From: Flavobacterium resistens
GTDB lineage: Bacteria; Bacteroidota; Bacteroidia; Flavobacteriales; Flavobacteriaceae
Assembly (NCBI RefSeq): GCF_900182645.1
Contig: NZ_FXTA01000001.1
Coordinates: 62,001-126,000 of the forward strand
DNA length: 64,000 nt
Reading direction: 5' to 3'
Shown: positions 50,746-58,849 of the stretch, piece by piece
Layout of the letters: each line of letters starts with the position of its first letter
How positions within the stretch are numbered: the stretch's first letter is position 1
Translations under genes and position numbers: made by a program
Notes under the pieces: model-generated
What the model saw: the letters and a program-made list of their open reading frames with translations, nothing else
What the model was told of the DNA's origin: nothing
Database searches by the model: none

Positions 50746-50761
50746 TGGCAAATTTATTGCT
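50746..50761 (+). promoter_or_regulatory. Sigma-54-like promoter for the PQQ-propeller gene
   Basis: TGGCAAATTTATTGCT fits TGGCA-N6-TTGCW with exact spacing, the best of three such sites in the window. It predicts transcription from about 50772, 26 nt before the preferred ATG at 50798, and so supports that start over the frame opening at 50729. Confidence 0.5.
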
Positions 50762-50797
50762 GAACAAATAAATCAAATCATCAAACCAAATCTTAAA

Positions 50798-51991
50798 ATG
50801 AAAAAAAATCTAATAACTCTTTTGTTTGTATTTAGTGTTATAAATATTTTTGCACAAACGACAACCAATTCAAAACCAGCTGAGAATAATGCGTCAACAC
50901 TCACTGACGCTGTCTCTAACAAATCGATAAGCCCACTAAAAAAAGTTCCATTAGACGAAGCTTCAATCTTGCTTTATGATTACGATGGTACTCTTTTTTC
51001 CTTTGATTTAGAATCTGAAACGATTGTTTGGACTGTAAAAGCTTCAGATTCGCATACCGAAATGTGTGCAAATGCTGTAACGCTGCAGGATGGCGTTGTA
51101 TATGTACCGTTTGTAAATGGCGAAATTTTCGCAATTGATAATCAAACAGGTACTCTTTTTTGGAAATCAAGAATCGGCAATATAACAGATCAAATTGTAC
51201 TAAAAGACCAGGCTCCAACTATAAATAATGGAAAACTGTATATTACAACTCAAACCCAAAACAGCAGCATTTATGCTCTTGATATCAAAAACGGAAGTTT
51301 AGCATGGAGTTGCAAACTAGATGCTTTACAGAATCATGCTCCGGTTCTTAGTTTTGATAATAAAGTATTTACTCAAAGCGGATCAACTTTTTATTGTTTT
51401 GATGCCAATACAGGAAAAATCATTTATCAAAAAACTTTTGATGAAGCTATAACCGGAAAACCTGTTACAGATGGAGAAAATGTGTTTGTTGCAACTGAAA
51501 AAAATACACTTTTTGCTTTAAGTCCGAATAAAGCAGATATTTTATGGGAATTTAAATTTGATGAAAACCAGAATAATATCAAGAATCGAATCTTTTGCAA
51601 GGATAAAAAAATATATTTTGCAGCCCAAGGTTCAAATGTGACTTCTGTATATGCTGTTGATTCAAAAACTGGAACTCAGTTATGGAAAACTGATTTTAAA
51701 GACGATAATATTGAATACATCACTCAGGAAAATGATAATTTATGGGGATATACCCAAAAGAAGAAACTTTTTCAAATACTTTTAGACAATGGAGAAATCG
51801 TATTAGACAAAAAGTTAACAACCATGCCGATTTCAAATATCGAGTTTCCAGTTGATGACAATCTACTGCTTTATTATTGCGATGCCGGCCTTATTTCATA
51901 CGATTTAAAGGAACAAGACGAAAACATGATGTATATGCGAACCTCAATTAAAGATGATGTTTATAGTGCATTTATAAAAATTATTAGATAA
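50798..51991 (+). CDS. Secreted PQQ-type beta-propeller protein
   Basis: The 397-residue protein begins MKKNLITLLFVFSVINIFAQ, a signal peptide, and this start is chosen over an earlier one that would hide it. The mature part has repeated propeller blades with the tryptophan-docking pattern (FAIDNQTGTLFWKS, ALDIKNGSLAWSC, CFDANTGKIIYQ, AVDSKTGTQLWKT), typical of PQQ-binding-like repeats. It lacks an obvious dehydrogenase active site. It may be a periplasmic scaffold. A sigma-54-like promoter is upstream and a terminator follows. Confidence 0.82.
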   Translation: MKKNLITLLFVFSVINIFAQTTTNSKPAENNASTLTDAVSNKSISPLKKVPLDEASILLYDYDGTLFSFDLESETIVWTVKASDSHTEMCANAVTLQDGVVYVPFVNGEIFAIDNQTGTLFWKSRIGNITDQIVLKDQAPTINNGKLYITTQTQNSSIYALDIKNGSLAWSCKLDALQNHAPVLSFDNKVFTQSGSTFYCFDANTGKIIYQKTFDEAITGKPVTDGENVFVATEKNTLFALSPNKADILWEFKFDENQNNIKNRIFCKDKKIYFAAQGSNVTSVYAVDSKTGTQLWKTDFKDDNIEYITQENDNLWGYTQKKKLFQILLDNGEIVLDKKLTTMPISNIEFPVDDNLLLYYCDAGLISYDLKEQDENMMYMRTSIKDDVYSAFIKIIR

Positions 51992-52003
51992 TGAAATAGC
52001 ATC

Positions 52004-52039
52004 AAAAAAAACTCCCTGATTTCTCAAGGAGTTTTTTTT
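52004..52039 (+). terminator. Terminator of the PQQ-propeller gene
   Basis: AAAAAAACTCC pairs with GGAGTTTTTTT, with an inner TGA/TCA extension; T-run follows. It is another ACTCC/GGAGT hairpin. Confidence 0.8.
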
Positions 52040-52227
52040 ATTTCTCACCATAAATTATTCAGGTATTTGAGTCAATTACAACATTTCCATCTGGGTATTT
52101 TTCATTTACTTTTGTATAGGTTTCTGTTTTTATTATTCAGATTGATTCGTAAAAAGAAGAATCTGCATAATTTGTAACCAAATGATTTTATTAGATTTGA
52201 ACATCCGAAATTATAAAATTTTATCAA

Positions 52228-53094
52228 ATGAAATGGATTACCAGAGAACGTCCAAAAATAGACAGAATTGCATGCCCTTGGCTAATTCGAAAATTTGTTG
52301 ACGCTGAGGCTGAGTTCATTTATGTGCCGTTTAATATCGTTTTGCAAAAAGCAAAAGAACTAAATGCAATTCCGTTTGATATTCCAGATGTTGAATTTAC
52401 GCATTATGAAGATCAAAGCACTTTTGATTATATCATTAAAAAATATGAGATTGATGATCCCGCAATTTCAATTATCGCGGGTATTGTAAGAGGAGCAGAT
52501 ACAGATCGTCATGATATTGCAAAAGAATCAGCTGGACTTTGGGCGATTTCAGCTGGACTTTCTTATAATATTACGGATGATTATAAATTGCTGGAAACAG
52601 GAATGATTCTCTACGATGCTTTGTATAGTTGGGCAACTCATCTATACAAACAAAATCATTTGCAAAATAGCCCTTTTGAGAATTTGCTTCATGAAGTTTA
52701 CAATAAATTTCTGAAAGACAAAAAATCTTCAGCCAAAACACCAACTTGGGTAAAAGATTTAAAAGAAATAATTCAGGATCAGATTGATGCTCAATTCGCA
52801 TTTGATTTAAAGAAAATTTCTAATGAATTAGACCTAAATCCGTCCTATTTATCGCGAGAATTTTCTAAACATTTTGAAGATCTGAATTTTGGAGAATATG
52901 TTAGAAAGCTCCGAATCGAAAAAGCAATCAGCCTTATTTCAAATTCCTCTCATTCCTTAACCGAAATTGCCTATATGACTGGATTTTCAGACCAAAGTCA
53001 TTTTACCAGGATTTTCAAAGCACATACGGGCAAAAATCCATCGGCTTATCGAAAAAAAAGTGCAAAAAGTAATCCTGATACAAAAGGTAAATAA
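52228..53094 (+). CDS. ChrB-type chromate-resistance domain fused to AraC DNA-binding domain
   Basis: The 288-residue protein has an N-terminal domain (about 1-145) with DRIACPWLIRKFVD (13-26), THYEDQSTFDY and GADTDRHDIAKESAGLWAIS, matching the chromate-resistance ChrB C-terminal family. A linker leads to an AraC/XylS double helix-turn-helix (about 185-280; FDLKKISNELDLNPSYLSRE, then SLTEIAYMTGFSDQSHFTRI). Usual ChrB regulators pair this domain with an N-terminal PadR-like part, so the order and fold here differ. It heads the chrA operon and likely senses chromate or a related anion and activates it. Confidence 0.85.
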   Translation: MKWITRERPKIDRIACPWLIRKFVDAEAEFIYVPFNIVLQKAKELNAIPFDIPDVEFTHYEDQSTFDYIIKKYEIDDPAISIIAGIVRGADTDRHDIAKESAGLWAISAGLSYNITDDYKLLETGMILYDALYSWATHLYKQNHLQNSPFENLLHEVYNKFLKDKKSSAKTPTWVKDLKEIIQDQIDAQFAFDLKKISNELDLNPSYLSREFSKHFEDLNFGEYVRKLRIEKAISLISNSSHSLTEIAYMTGFSDQSHFTRIFKAHTGKNPSAYRKKSAKSNPDTKGK

Positions 53095-53153
53095 GATTCT
53101 ATTTTAAGCTGTACATGGTTTTTAATTTTGTTTTTATAACTAAAACAAAACCA

Positions 53154-53651
53154 ATGTACTCAAAATCAATCTTTCTTTTTGCAATATTACTATTTAGTAT
53201 CAATGTTTCATCTCAAACAACATATCCAAAAATAACAGGATATTTTGGGATAATGCATCCAATAGTTACATTTAGTAAAGATGAAACGACTGTAAATTTC
53301 AGGGATTATTACGCAGTAGGCTTTCCGACTGGAATTAATATTTGGAAAAGTGAAAAAATTGGTTTTTCGCTTGAATTTGTCCCAAACATAAAAGACGATA
53401 ACGGAACTGATAAAGTAACCAATTTATTATTTCATCCTGGAGTTTTGGTCGCATTAGGAAAAGGATACACTTTTGCCGGAAGAGCGGCTTTTGAAACGAG
53501 TGGCAGATATGGTTTCACACCCGTATTCAATAAAACTATAATTAAAAACAAGAGTTGCAGTTATTATGCCGCCGTGCCATTGCCAGTCCGATTCGGGAAT
53601 GACCATCCTGCAACTTTCACAGTAGGCTTTCAATTTGGAATTGCGTTTTAA
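53154..53651 (+). CDS. Putative outer-membrane or periplasmic protein in the chromate operon
   Basis: ATG at 53154 gives a 165-residue protein with a signal peptide (MYSKSIFLFAILLFSINVSSQ); an earlier in-frame ATG at 53115 would bury it. The mature part is rich in beta strands (KITGYFGIMHP, FSLEFVPNI, RFGNDHPATFTVGFQFGIAF) and ends in phenylalanine, which favours an eight-stranded outer-membrane barrel. Its function is unknown. It ends 2 bases before chrA, so the two are co-transcribed. Confidence 0.7.
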   Translation: MYSKSIFLFAILLFSINVSSQTTYPKITGYFGIMHPIVTFSKDETTVNFRDYYAVGFPTGINIWKSEKIGFSLEFVPNIKDDNGTDKVTNLLFHPGVLVALGKGYTFAGRAAFETSGRYGFTPVFNKTIIKNKSCSYYAAVPLPVRFGNDHPATFTVGFQFGIAF

Positions 53652-53653
53652 TT

Positions 53654-54817
53654 ATGGAAAAAACATCAAAATACAGTTTGTTGCAATTAACACTTTACTT
53701 TCTAAAACTCGGAACAACAGGTTTTGGCGGTCCTGTCGCCTTAGTTGGCTATATGCACAAAGATTTGGTAGAAGACCGAAAATGGATTACTGAGGAAGAA
53801 TACAAACAAGGATTAGCTTTGGCGCAGCTTGCTCCGGGGCCGCTCGCAGCACAATTAGGAATTTATATAGGATTTGTCCATTATAGTTTTTTAGGAGCAA
53901 CATTAGCCGGTTTTGCGTTTATTTTACCTTCATTTATAATGGTTGTCCTACTAGGAATTGTTTATAAATTATATGGTGGCCTAACATGGATTCAAGCTGT
54001 ATTTTACGGCGTCGGCGCTTCAGTTGTTGGCATTATTGCACTCAGTTCTTATAAGTTGACTTTGAAATCTATCGGAAAATTAAATCTCGAATCTTTTAAA
54101 TCGAAATGGCTGCTTTGGTTGTTTTTTATTTCAGCCGCAATCGTAACGTTTGTAACTGAAAAGGAGCAAATTTTACTCTTTATTTTAGCTGGATTTTTTT
54201 ATATGATTTTCACAGCTCCTCCAAAATGGTGGAATTTTAAAACAACAAATTCTTTGGTTTTATTTCAATTTACTCTTTGGAATTCAGAAGAATCAACACT
54301 CGTTAAATTAGCTCTATTTTTTGCTAAAGCAGGCGCATTTGTTTTTGGAAGCGGATTAGCCATTGTTCCGTTTTTGCACTCTGGCGTTGTAGCAGAAAAC
54401 CATTGGCTCACTGAACAGCAATTTCTGGATTCTGTCGCCGTAGCAATGATTACGCCGGGGCCAGTTGTAATAACTGTGGGCTTTATTGGCTATTTAGTTA
54501 ACGGATTTTCGGGCGCTTTAATAGCAGCTTTAGCCACTTTTTTACCTTGTTATTTGTTTACGATTATATTGGCGCCGTATTTCAAGAAAATTGCCGATAA
54601 TAAATCGGTAAAAGCTTTTGTGGAAGGAATTACTGCTGTTGTAATTGGCGCTTTAGTTGGATCTGTAGTTGTTATTTCCTTGCGAAGTATTATCGATATA
54701 CCAACAGCAATAATTGCCATTTTGACTGTTTTGGCCTTGATTTATTTAAAAAAAATCCAAGAGCCTTATATCATTTTAATTGCTGGACTTATCGGTGTAT
54801 TTATAAAATTGATTTAA
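53654..54817 (+). CDS. chrA: Chromate transporter
   Basis: The 387-residue membrane protein has the duplicated CHR architecture: an N-terminal half with LGTTGFGGPVALVGYMHKDL and ALAQLAPGPLAAQLG, and a second half with KAGAFVFGSGLAIVPFLH and AMITPGPVVITVG. About 10-12 membrane helices are predicted. ChrA exports chromate and sulfate-like anions using the proton gradient. It is the third gene of the ChrB-AraC operon, and the 2-base spacing to the preceding gene supports co-expression. Confidence 0.92.
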   Translation: MEKTSKYSLLQLTLYFLKLGTTGFGGPVALVGYMHKDLVEDRKWITEEEYKQGLALAQLAPGPLAAQLGIYIGFVHYSFLGATLAGFAFILPSFIMVVLLGIVYKLYGGLTWIQAVFYGVGASVVGIIALSSYKLTLKSIGKLNLESFKSKWLLWLFFISAAIVTFVTEKEQILLFILAGFFYMIFTAPPKWWNFKTTNSLVLFQFTLWNSEESTLVKLALFFAKAGAFVFGSGLAIVPFLHSGVVAENHWLTEQQFLDSVAVAMITPGPVVITVGFIGYLVNGFSGALIAALATFLPCYLFTIILAPYFKKIADNKSVKAFVEGITAVVIGALVGSVVVISLRSIIDIPTAIIAILTVLALIYLKKIQEPYIILIAGLIGVFIKLI

Positions 54818-54853
54818 TTCGGACTTAGAAAATATTTTCAGAAACTTTATTTT

Positions 54854-54869
54854 TTTGCCAAATGACAAA
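54854..54869. promoter_or_regulatory. Dyad operator upstream of the Crp/Fnr gene
   Basis: TTTGCCA-AA-TGACAAA is a 16-base dyad with one mismatch against the perfect TTTGCCA/TGGCAAA arms at 55481-55496. It lies 34 bases before the Crp/Fnr ATG at 54903, fitting autoregulation. Confidence 0.5.
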
Positions 54870-54902
54870 TTTGTACTAAAAAGTTATGCTTAACTTTCAT
54901 GC

Positions 54903-55472
54903 ATGAAAGAACTAGTAAATTATATATTGCAATTTGGCAATTTGAATCAGCAGCAAATTGATTTGATTTTATCAAAAGGACAAGAAAGAGAAATTCGCAA
55001 AGAGAAGTATTTTGCAGAAGCAGGAAAAGTCGCGGCTGAAGTTGGTTTTATAATAGACGGAATAATGCGTGTTTGTTATTATGATAATAAAGGCGAAGAA
55101 ATTACAAAATACTTTATTGAAGAAAACAATCTCGTTGTAGATTTAGAAAGTTTCGATAATGGCATTTGTTCGTCGTGCTATGTACAAGCGGTTACAGATT
55201 GTAAAATCATTGTTTTTTCAAAGAAAGGCTGGCAGGAATTATTAGATACTATTATTGGTTGGGACACCATTGTTCATAAAATAATTTCAAAAGCTTTAAT
55301 TCAGAAAGTTGCCAGAAGAAGCCCACTTGTTTCAGAGGATGCAACGACTCGTTATTTGTCTTTTATGAAAATGTTCCCGAATGTCATCAATCGAATTCCG
55401 CTTTCTTATTTAGCTTCTTATCTTGGAATCACGCAGTCTTCATTAAGCCGAATTAGGAAAAACATACGTTAA
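54903..55472 (+). CDS. Crp/Fnr family transcriptional regulator
   Basis: The 189-residue protein has the cyclic-nucleotide-binding-like barrel (about 15-115, GFIIDGIMRVCYYDNKGEEITKYF) and a C-terminal helix-turn-helix (about 160-189; PLSYLASYLGITQSSLSRIRK). It lacks the Fe-S cysteines of Fnr; the scattered cysteines (CSSCYVQ) could sense redox. Two dyads with TTTGCCA arms flank the gene, one before it and one before the SDR gene, so it likely controls both. Confidence 0.88.
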   Translation: MKELVNYILQFGNLNQQQIDLILSKGQEREIRKEKYFAEAGKVAAEVGFIIDGIMRVCYYDNKGEEITKYFIEENNLVVDLESFDNGICSSCYVQAVTDCKIIVFSKKGWQELLDTIIGWDTIVHKIISKALIQKVARRSPLVSEDATTRYLSFMKMFPNVINRIPLSYLASYLGITQSSLSRIRKNIR

Positions 55473-55480
55473 ATTGTTTT

Positions 55481-55496
55481 TTTGCCATTTGGCAAA
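55481..55496. promoter_or_regulatory. Perfect dyad operator upstream of the SDR gene
   Basis: TTTGCCATTTGGCAAA is a perfect 16-base palindrome, 54 bases before the SDR ATG at 55551 and 9 bases after the regulator stop. It shares arms with the site at 54854-54869. Confidence 0.6.
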
Positions 55497-55550
55497 TGTT
55501 TCTATTTTTTAGGGTTGCAACTTTGTATTAATAATTTTAAAACGTAAAAA

Positions 55551-56288
55551 ATGAAATCAGTATTAATTACAGGTGCAAACAGAAGCATTGGTTTAGAAAT
55601 AGTTAAACAGCTTTCGAAAAAAGGTTTATTTGTTTATTTAGGAAGTCGAGATCTTGTAAAAGGAGAAGAAGTAGTTGCCGAATTAGCTCAAAACGGATTT
55701 GAAAACGTAAAAGCAATCCAAATTGATGTTACGAATCAGGAGAGTGTTTTAGCCGCTAAGAATAGCATCGAAAAAGAACAAGGCAAACTTGATATTTTGA
55801 TCAATAATGCCGGAGTTTTAGGAGCAATGCCGCAAAATTCTTCTACAACTTCAATTGAAAACATACAAGAGACATTTGATACGAATTTCTTCGGAGTTAT
55901 CAGAGTTACTCAATTGTTTCTTGATTTGCTTAAAAAATCGGACAGTCCAAGAATCAGCAATATTACATCTGGTCTAGGTTCGCTTACTTTACACAGTGAT
56001 CCAACTTGGAAATATTATCCATTTAAGGCGGTTTCATATGTTTCATCAAAAACAGCTTTAAACGCTTTTACAGTCGCTTTGGCTTTTGAATTAAAAGATT
56101 TGCCATTTAAAGTGAATTCAATCGATCCGGGTTATACCGCGACTGATTTCAATAATTTTAACGGACCTGGAAGTGTTGAAAGTGCTGCAAGCTTCATCAT
56201 CAAACATACTTTGACAGATGAAAACGGGCCAACAGGAAAGTTTTTTAGCAACGATATTGAAGACGAAAGCGAAGAAAGTCCGTGGTAA
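55551..56288 (+). CDS. Short-chain dehydrogenase/reductase
   Basis: The 245-residue protein has the SDR signature TGANRSIG (7-14), NNAG (85-88), catalytic Ser140, and Tyr163-x3-Lys167 in SYVSSK. This is the classical SDR set, with an NAD(P)-binding Rossmann fold. Substrate unknown; the Crp/Fnr gene with a shared operator suggests a linked regulon. A terminator shared with the opposite gene follows. Confidence 0.9.
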   Translation: MKSVLITGANRSIGLEIVKQLSKKGLFVYLGSRDLVKGEEVVAELAQNGFENVKAIQIDVTNQESVLAAKNSIEKEQGKLDILINNAGVLGAMPQNSSTTSIENIQETFDTNFFGVIRVTQLFLDLLKKSDSPRISNITSGLGSLTLHSDPTWKYYPFKAVSYVSSKTALNAFTVALAFELKDLPFKVNSIDPGYTATDFNNFNGPGSVESAASFIIKHTLTDENGPTGKFFSNDIEDESEESPW

Positions 56289-56305
56289 ATTAAAATTTAT
56301 AATCG

Positions 56306-56343
56306 AAAAAACTCCAAGATCAATTGATTTTGGAGCTTTTTTT
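56306..56343. terminator. Shared terminator of SDR and VOC genes
   Basis: AAAACTCCAA pairs with TTGGAG plus TTTT, with a single bulged C and the TCAATTGA loop. It closely matches the hairpin at 44224-44260. Confidence 0.8.
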
Positions 56344-56359
56344 ATTATGTTTTATTTCA

Positions 56360-56773
56360 TTAAATCGGTTCCCAAAGTTCAATTTTATTGCCATCCGCAT
56401 CCATAATATGGACAAATTTGCCATAATCATAAGTGGCAATATCATCCAAAACTGTCACTCCGTTTTCTTTCAGTTGATCTATCAATCCTTCAATGTTTTG
56501 CACGCGATAATTAATCATAAACTCTTTTTTAGAAGGAGAAAAATAATCATCATTTTTCTTGAACGGACTCCATTGAAGTGCTTCCTTTAAATCTGGATTG
56601 TCAACATTTCTGGATTCAAATGTTGATCCCCAATCATTGACTTCAAGTCCTAAATTTTTAGCATACCATTCTCTTGTTTCTTTCGGGTTTTCAGTAAAAA
56701 AGAAAATGCCGCCAACTCCAGTAACTTTTGGTATTTTATCTGAATTAGCTTCTTGATTTTTTTGATCTTCCAT
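56360..56773 (-). CDS. VOC family (glyoxalase-like) protein
   Basis: The 137-residue protein has the vicinal-oxygen-chelate fold: GVGGIFFFTENPKETREWYA (about 19-38), NLGLEVNDWG, and KFVHIMDADGNKIELWEP near the C-terminus with the usual EL-Trp metal/ligand end. It likely binds or detoxifies a small molecule. It is transcribed downstream of the 381-residue gene with a 23-base gap. Confidence 0.85.
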   Translation of the reverse strand: MEDQKNQEANSDKIPKVTGVGGIFFFTENPKETREWYAKNLGLEVNDWGSTFESRNVDNPDLKEALQWSPFKKNDDYFSPSKKEFMINYRVQNIEGLIDQLKENGVTVLDDIATYDYGKFVHIMDADGNKIELWEPI

Positions 56774-56796
56774 AGCTATACTTTATTAAATTATTT

Positions 56797-57942
56797 TTAA
56801 TTCAAACGATTATCAAAAAGACCTTCCTTAATGAGACTAAAAGAATGAATTTCATTATTATTTTTGACTACGTTTACTAATTCATCTAACCAGATAGGGT
56901 CAACAAAAAACGGATCTCTATCAAAATTTTGTTCTACAACTTGCTGCTTTAAATCTTTGCACAAAAGAGCAAACGTTTTTATAAAATTATTTCTGTAATT
57001 TTCAAAAACCGGAATAGCACGAAAGTGAAAATTAATTCCTGATTTCTTTGAAAGTGTCATTATTATATCAACATTTTCAGGTCCGGTAATAATCAATTCG
57101 TCATATTCTGGAAGAGCAATTCGCGTATCATCACTACTTAATTTTAATGCATAACTGAATTTTCCTAATATATAAGAATAACAATCGGCACAATTGGTAT
57201 GATATTCTTTTAAAACAGGCAATAACTCAGATTGATCAAAACTAATATTTTGCTCGCCGTTCCACCATAACTCATATTCTTTGTATTTACTGTCCTCTAG
57301 TGTTTGCTTTTCTTTATCTAAATTAAAACTGTTTATGCTAAAAGTTTCAAATTCAACTTCTTTTTCATTTTCTTCAACAGTATTTGGATCTGTAACTGCA
57401 TAATAAATTAGATCTTCAAAGCCTTCTTTTAAAAAATATTCTTTTACCTTATTGATATAATGTATTGATTCTGGTCTGTCAAATAGTAAAACAGCATATT
57501 TTTTATAATCATCTATAACAATTCCATTTGTTTTGAAAATGCCTTTTTCGAAAACTTTATCAATACAAAGACTTGTAGCATATTTATCAGTGTTTTCCAA
57601 TAAAGAACCACCATAATCATTTTCAACCTTTTTATTTGTTTTTTTCGAAAGCCATTCATTTAGTTTGCCAATTAAAACCAATGAATTTACCATAAACATC
57701 CTTTTTCTCAGAATAATATCGCCTGTTTTCTCGTCAAAATTATTACTGAATTCTTTATTGCTGCTTAAAAATTCATCAGTAATCAAAGGCCAGTGTTCTG
57801 GAGCATTTGTAAAAAAAGGATTTCCCGGTAACGGAATTTTTTGTTCCACTTTTTCTTCTTTAACAATTCGTCTACCGCTATTGTCTGTTAATGGAGTAGG
57901 TGTAGGCATATCTAACCCAAATAATCTCGAAAAGAAACCCAT
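56797..57942 (-). CDS. 381-residue protein of unknown function
   Basis: The protein starts MGFFSRLFGLDMPTPTP, an amphipathic N-terminus followed by a Pro-rich stretch, and has no signal peptide. Residues about 90-300 are mixed alpha and beta with charged surface and a few cysteines (NTDKYATSLCIDKV, NCADCYSYIL). No catalytic motif was recognised. It is in an operon with the VOC gene. Confidence 0.55.
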   Translation of the reverse strand: MGFFSRLFGLDMPTPTPLTDNSGRRIVKEEKVEQKIPLPGNPFFTNAPEHWPLITDEFLSSNKEFSNNFDEKTGDIILRKRMFMVNSLVLIGKLNEWLSKKTNKKVENDYGGSLLENTDKYATSLCIDKVFEKGIFKTNGIVIDDYKKYAVLLFDRPESIHYINKVKEYFLKEGFEDLIYYAVTDPNTVEENEKEVEFETFSINSFNLDKEKQTLEDSKYKEYELWWNGEQNISFDQSELLPVLKEYHTNCADCYSYILGKFSYALKLSSDDTRIALPEYDELIITGPENVDIIMTLSKKSGINFHFRAIPVFENYRNNFIKTFALLCKDLKQQVVEQNFDRDPFFVDPIWLDELVNVVKNNNEIHSFSLIKEGLFDNRLN

Positions 57943-58130
57943 ATATTAAATTAATTTTAGATGTTTTTAAAGTACTTATTATAATTATTTTATTTACAAA
58001 ATTCAGGATATTTAAAGATTAAATGTAGCAAAAAAGTACTTCAAAAAAACCAAAAGCTTTCTTAATTTGATTTGAATTCGGTGTTAGTAATTGTAAATTA
58101 GCTACATACGAAATTTAAAAAGTGTAAATT

Positions 58131-58574
58131 ATGAAAACACATCATATAATTGTCGCATTATTATTCGGTTTTGTAATATCGGCCAAAGCTCAGAAAAGAA
58201 TTGAAACTACTGAATTGCCAAAAGCGGCACAGGAATTTCTTCTAAAACATTTTAGTTATACAACTGTAGATATTGCTAAAAAAGATGCAGAACATGGTGA
58301 AAAAGGCTATGAAGTTATATTAAAAGACGGAACCGAAGTTGAATTTTGGAAAGATGGCTCGTATCGTGAAGTTGATGGAGAAAAAAATCCGATCCCGACA
58401 GACTTTATTCCGGCAAACATTAAAGATTACGTTTCTAAGAATTATCCAAATGAAAAGATTACGCATATCGATTATGGACACAAAGATCTGGACGTCGATT
58501 TAACAAATGGTATTGATTTAGAATTCACCAAAGATGGAAAAATTCTAAAAGACAAAAACAATAATATCAAATAA
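58131..58574 (+). CDS. PepSY-like exported protein
   Basis: The 147-residue protein has a signal peptide (1-20, ending AKAQ) and two repeats of the PepSY-like (DUF2874) fold: AAQEFLLKHFSYTTVDIAKKD with GYEVILKDGTEVEFWKDG, and IKDYVSKNYPNEKITHID with VDLTNGIDLEFTKDGK. Such proteins are related to peptidase inhibitors. It is monocistronic with a terminator. Confidence 0.8.
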   Translation: MKTHHIIVALLFGFVISAKAQKRIETTELPKAAQEFLLKHFSYTTVDIAKKDAEHGEKGYEVILKDGTEVEFWKDGSYREVDGEKNPIPTDFIPANIKDYVSKNYPNEKITHIDYGHKDLDVDLTNGIDLEFTKDGKILKDKNNNIK

Positions 58575-58587
58575 ATTTCGTTTTTAA

Positions 58588-58624
58588 AATCTCCGGACAG
58601 CCCTATTTCTGGGGATTTTTTTTC
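58588..58624 (+). terminator. Terminator of the PepSY-like gene
   Basis: AAATCTCC pairs with GGGGATTT, one U-G pair, with CAG/CTG inside the loop and a T-run behind. Confidence 0.7.
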
Positions 58625-58722
58625 AAATATAAAGTATAAACTTTTTACAACTGTATAAATTTTATACATCTTAATTTTAGTTAAAATTTGCTAAATCGCT
58701 AATTATCAGTTTTTATTTTTTA

Positions 58723-58738
58723 TGGCACAACGCTTGTA
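58723..58738 (+). promoter_or_regulatory. Sigma-54-like promoter for the glycosyltransferase gene
   Basis: TGGCACAACGCTTGTA fits TGGCAC-N5-TTGC with correct spacing and one mismatch (final C is T). Transcription would start near 58749, about 100 nt before the preferred ATG at 58850. Confidence 0.4.
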
Positions 58739-58849
58739 AAATGGAATACAGTCCATTTTTGTGTAATTCATTTTTCATTGTTTAACGAAAAAGAAAAAAG
58801 CAGAAATGGTCAATTTAAAAGCCATTTTACGATAAAAGCAAATAGCCTC

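Noticed and set aside
58778..58849. A TTG extension of the glycosyltransferase
   Set aside because: The 24 extra residues are low-complexity and ATG at 58850 is available. The sigma-54-like site upstream is compatible with either, so this is not certain.
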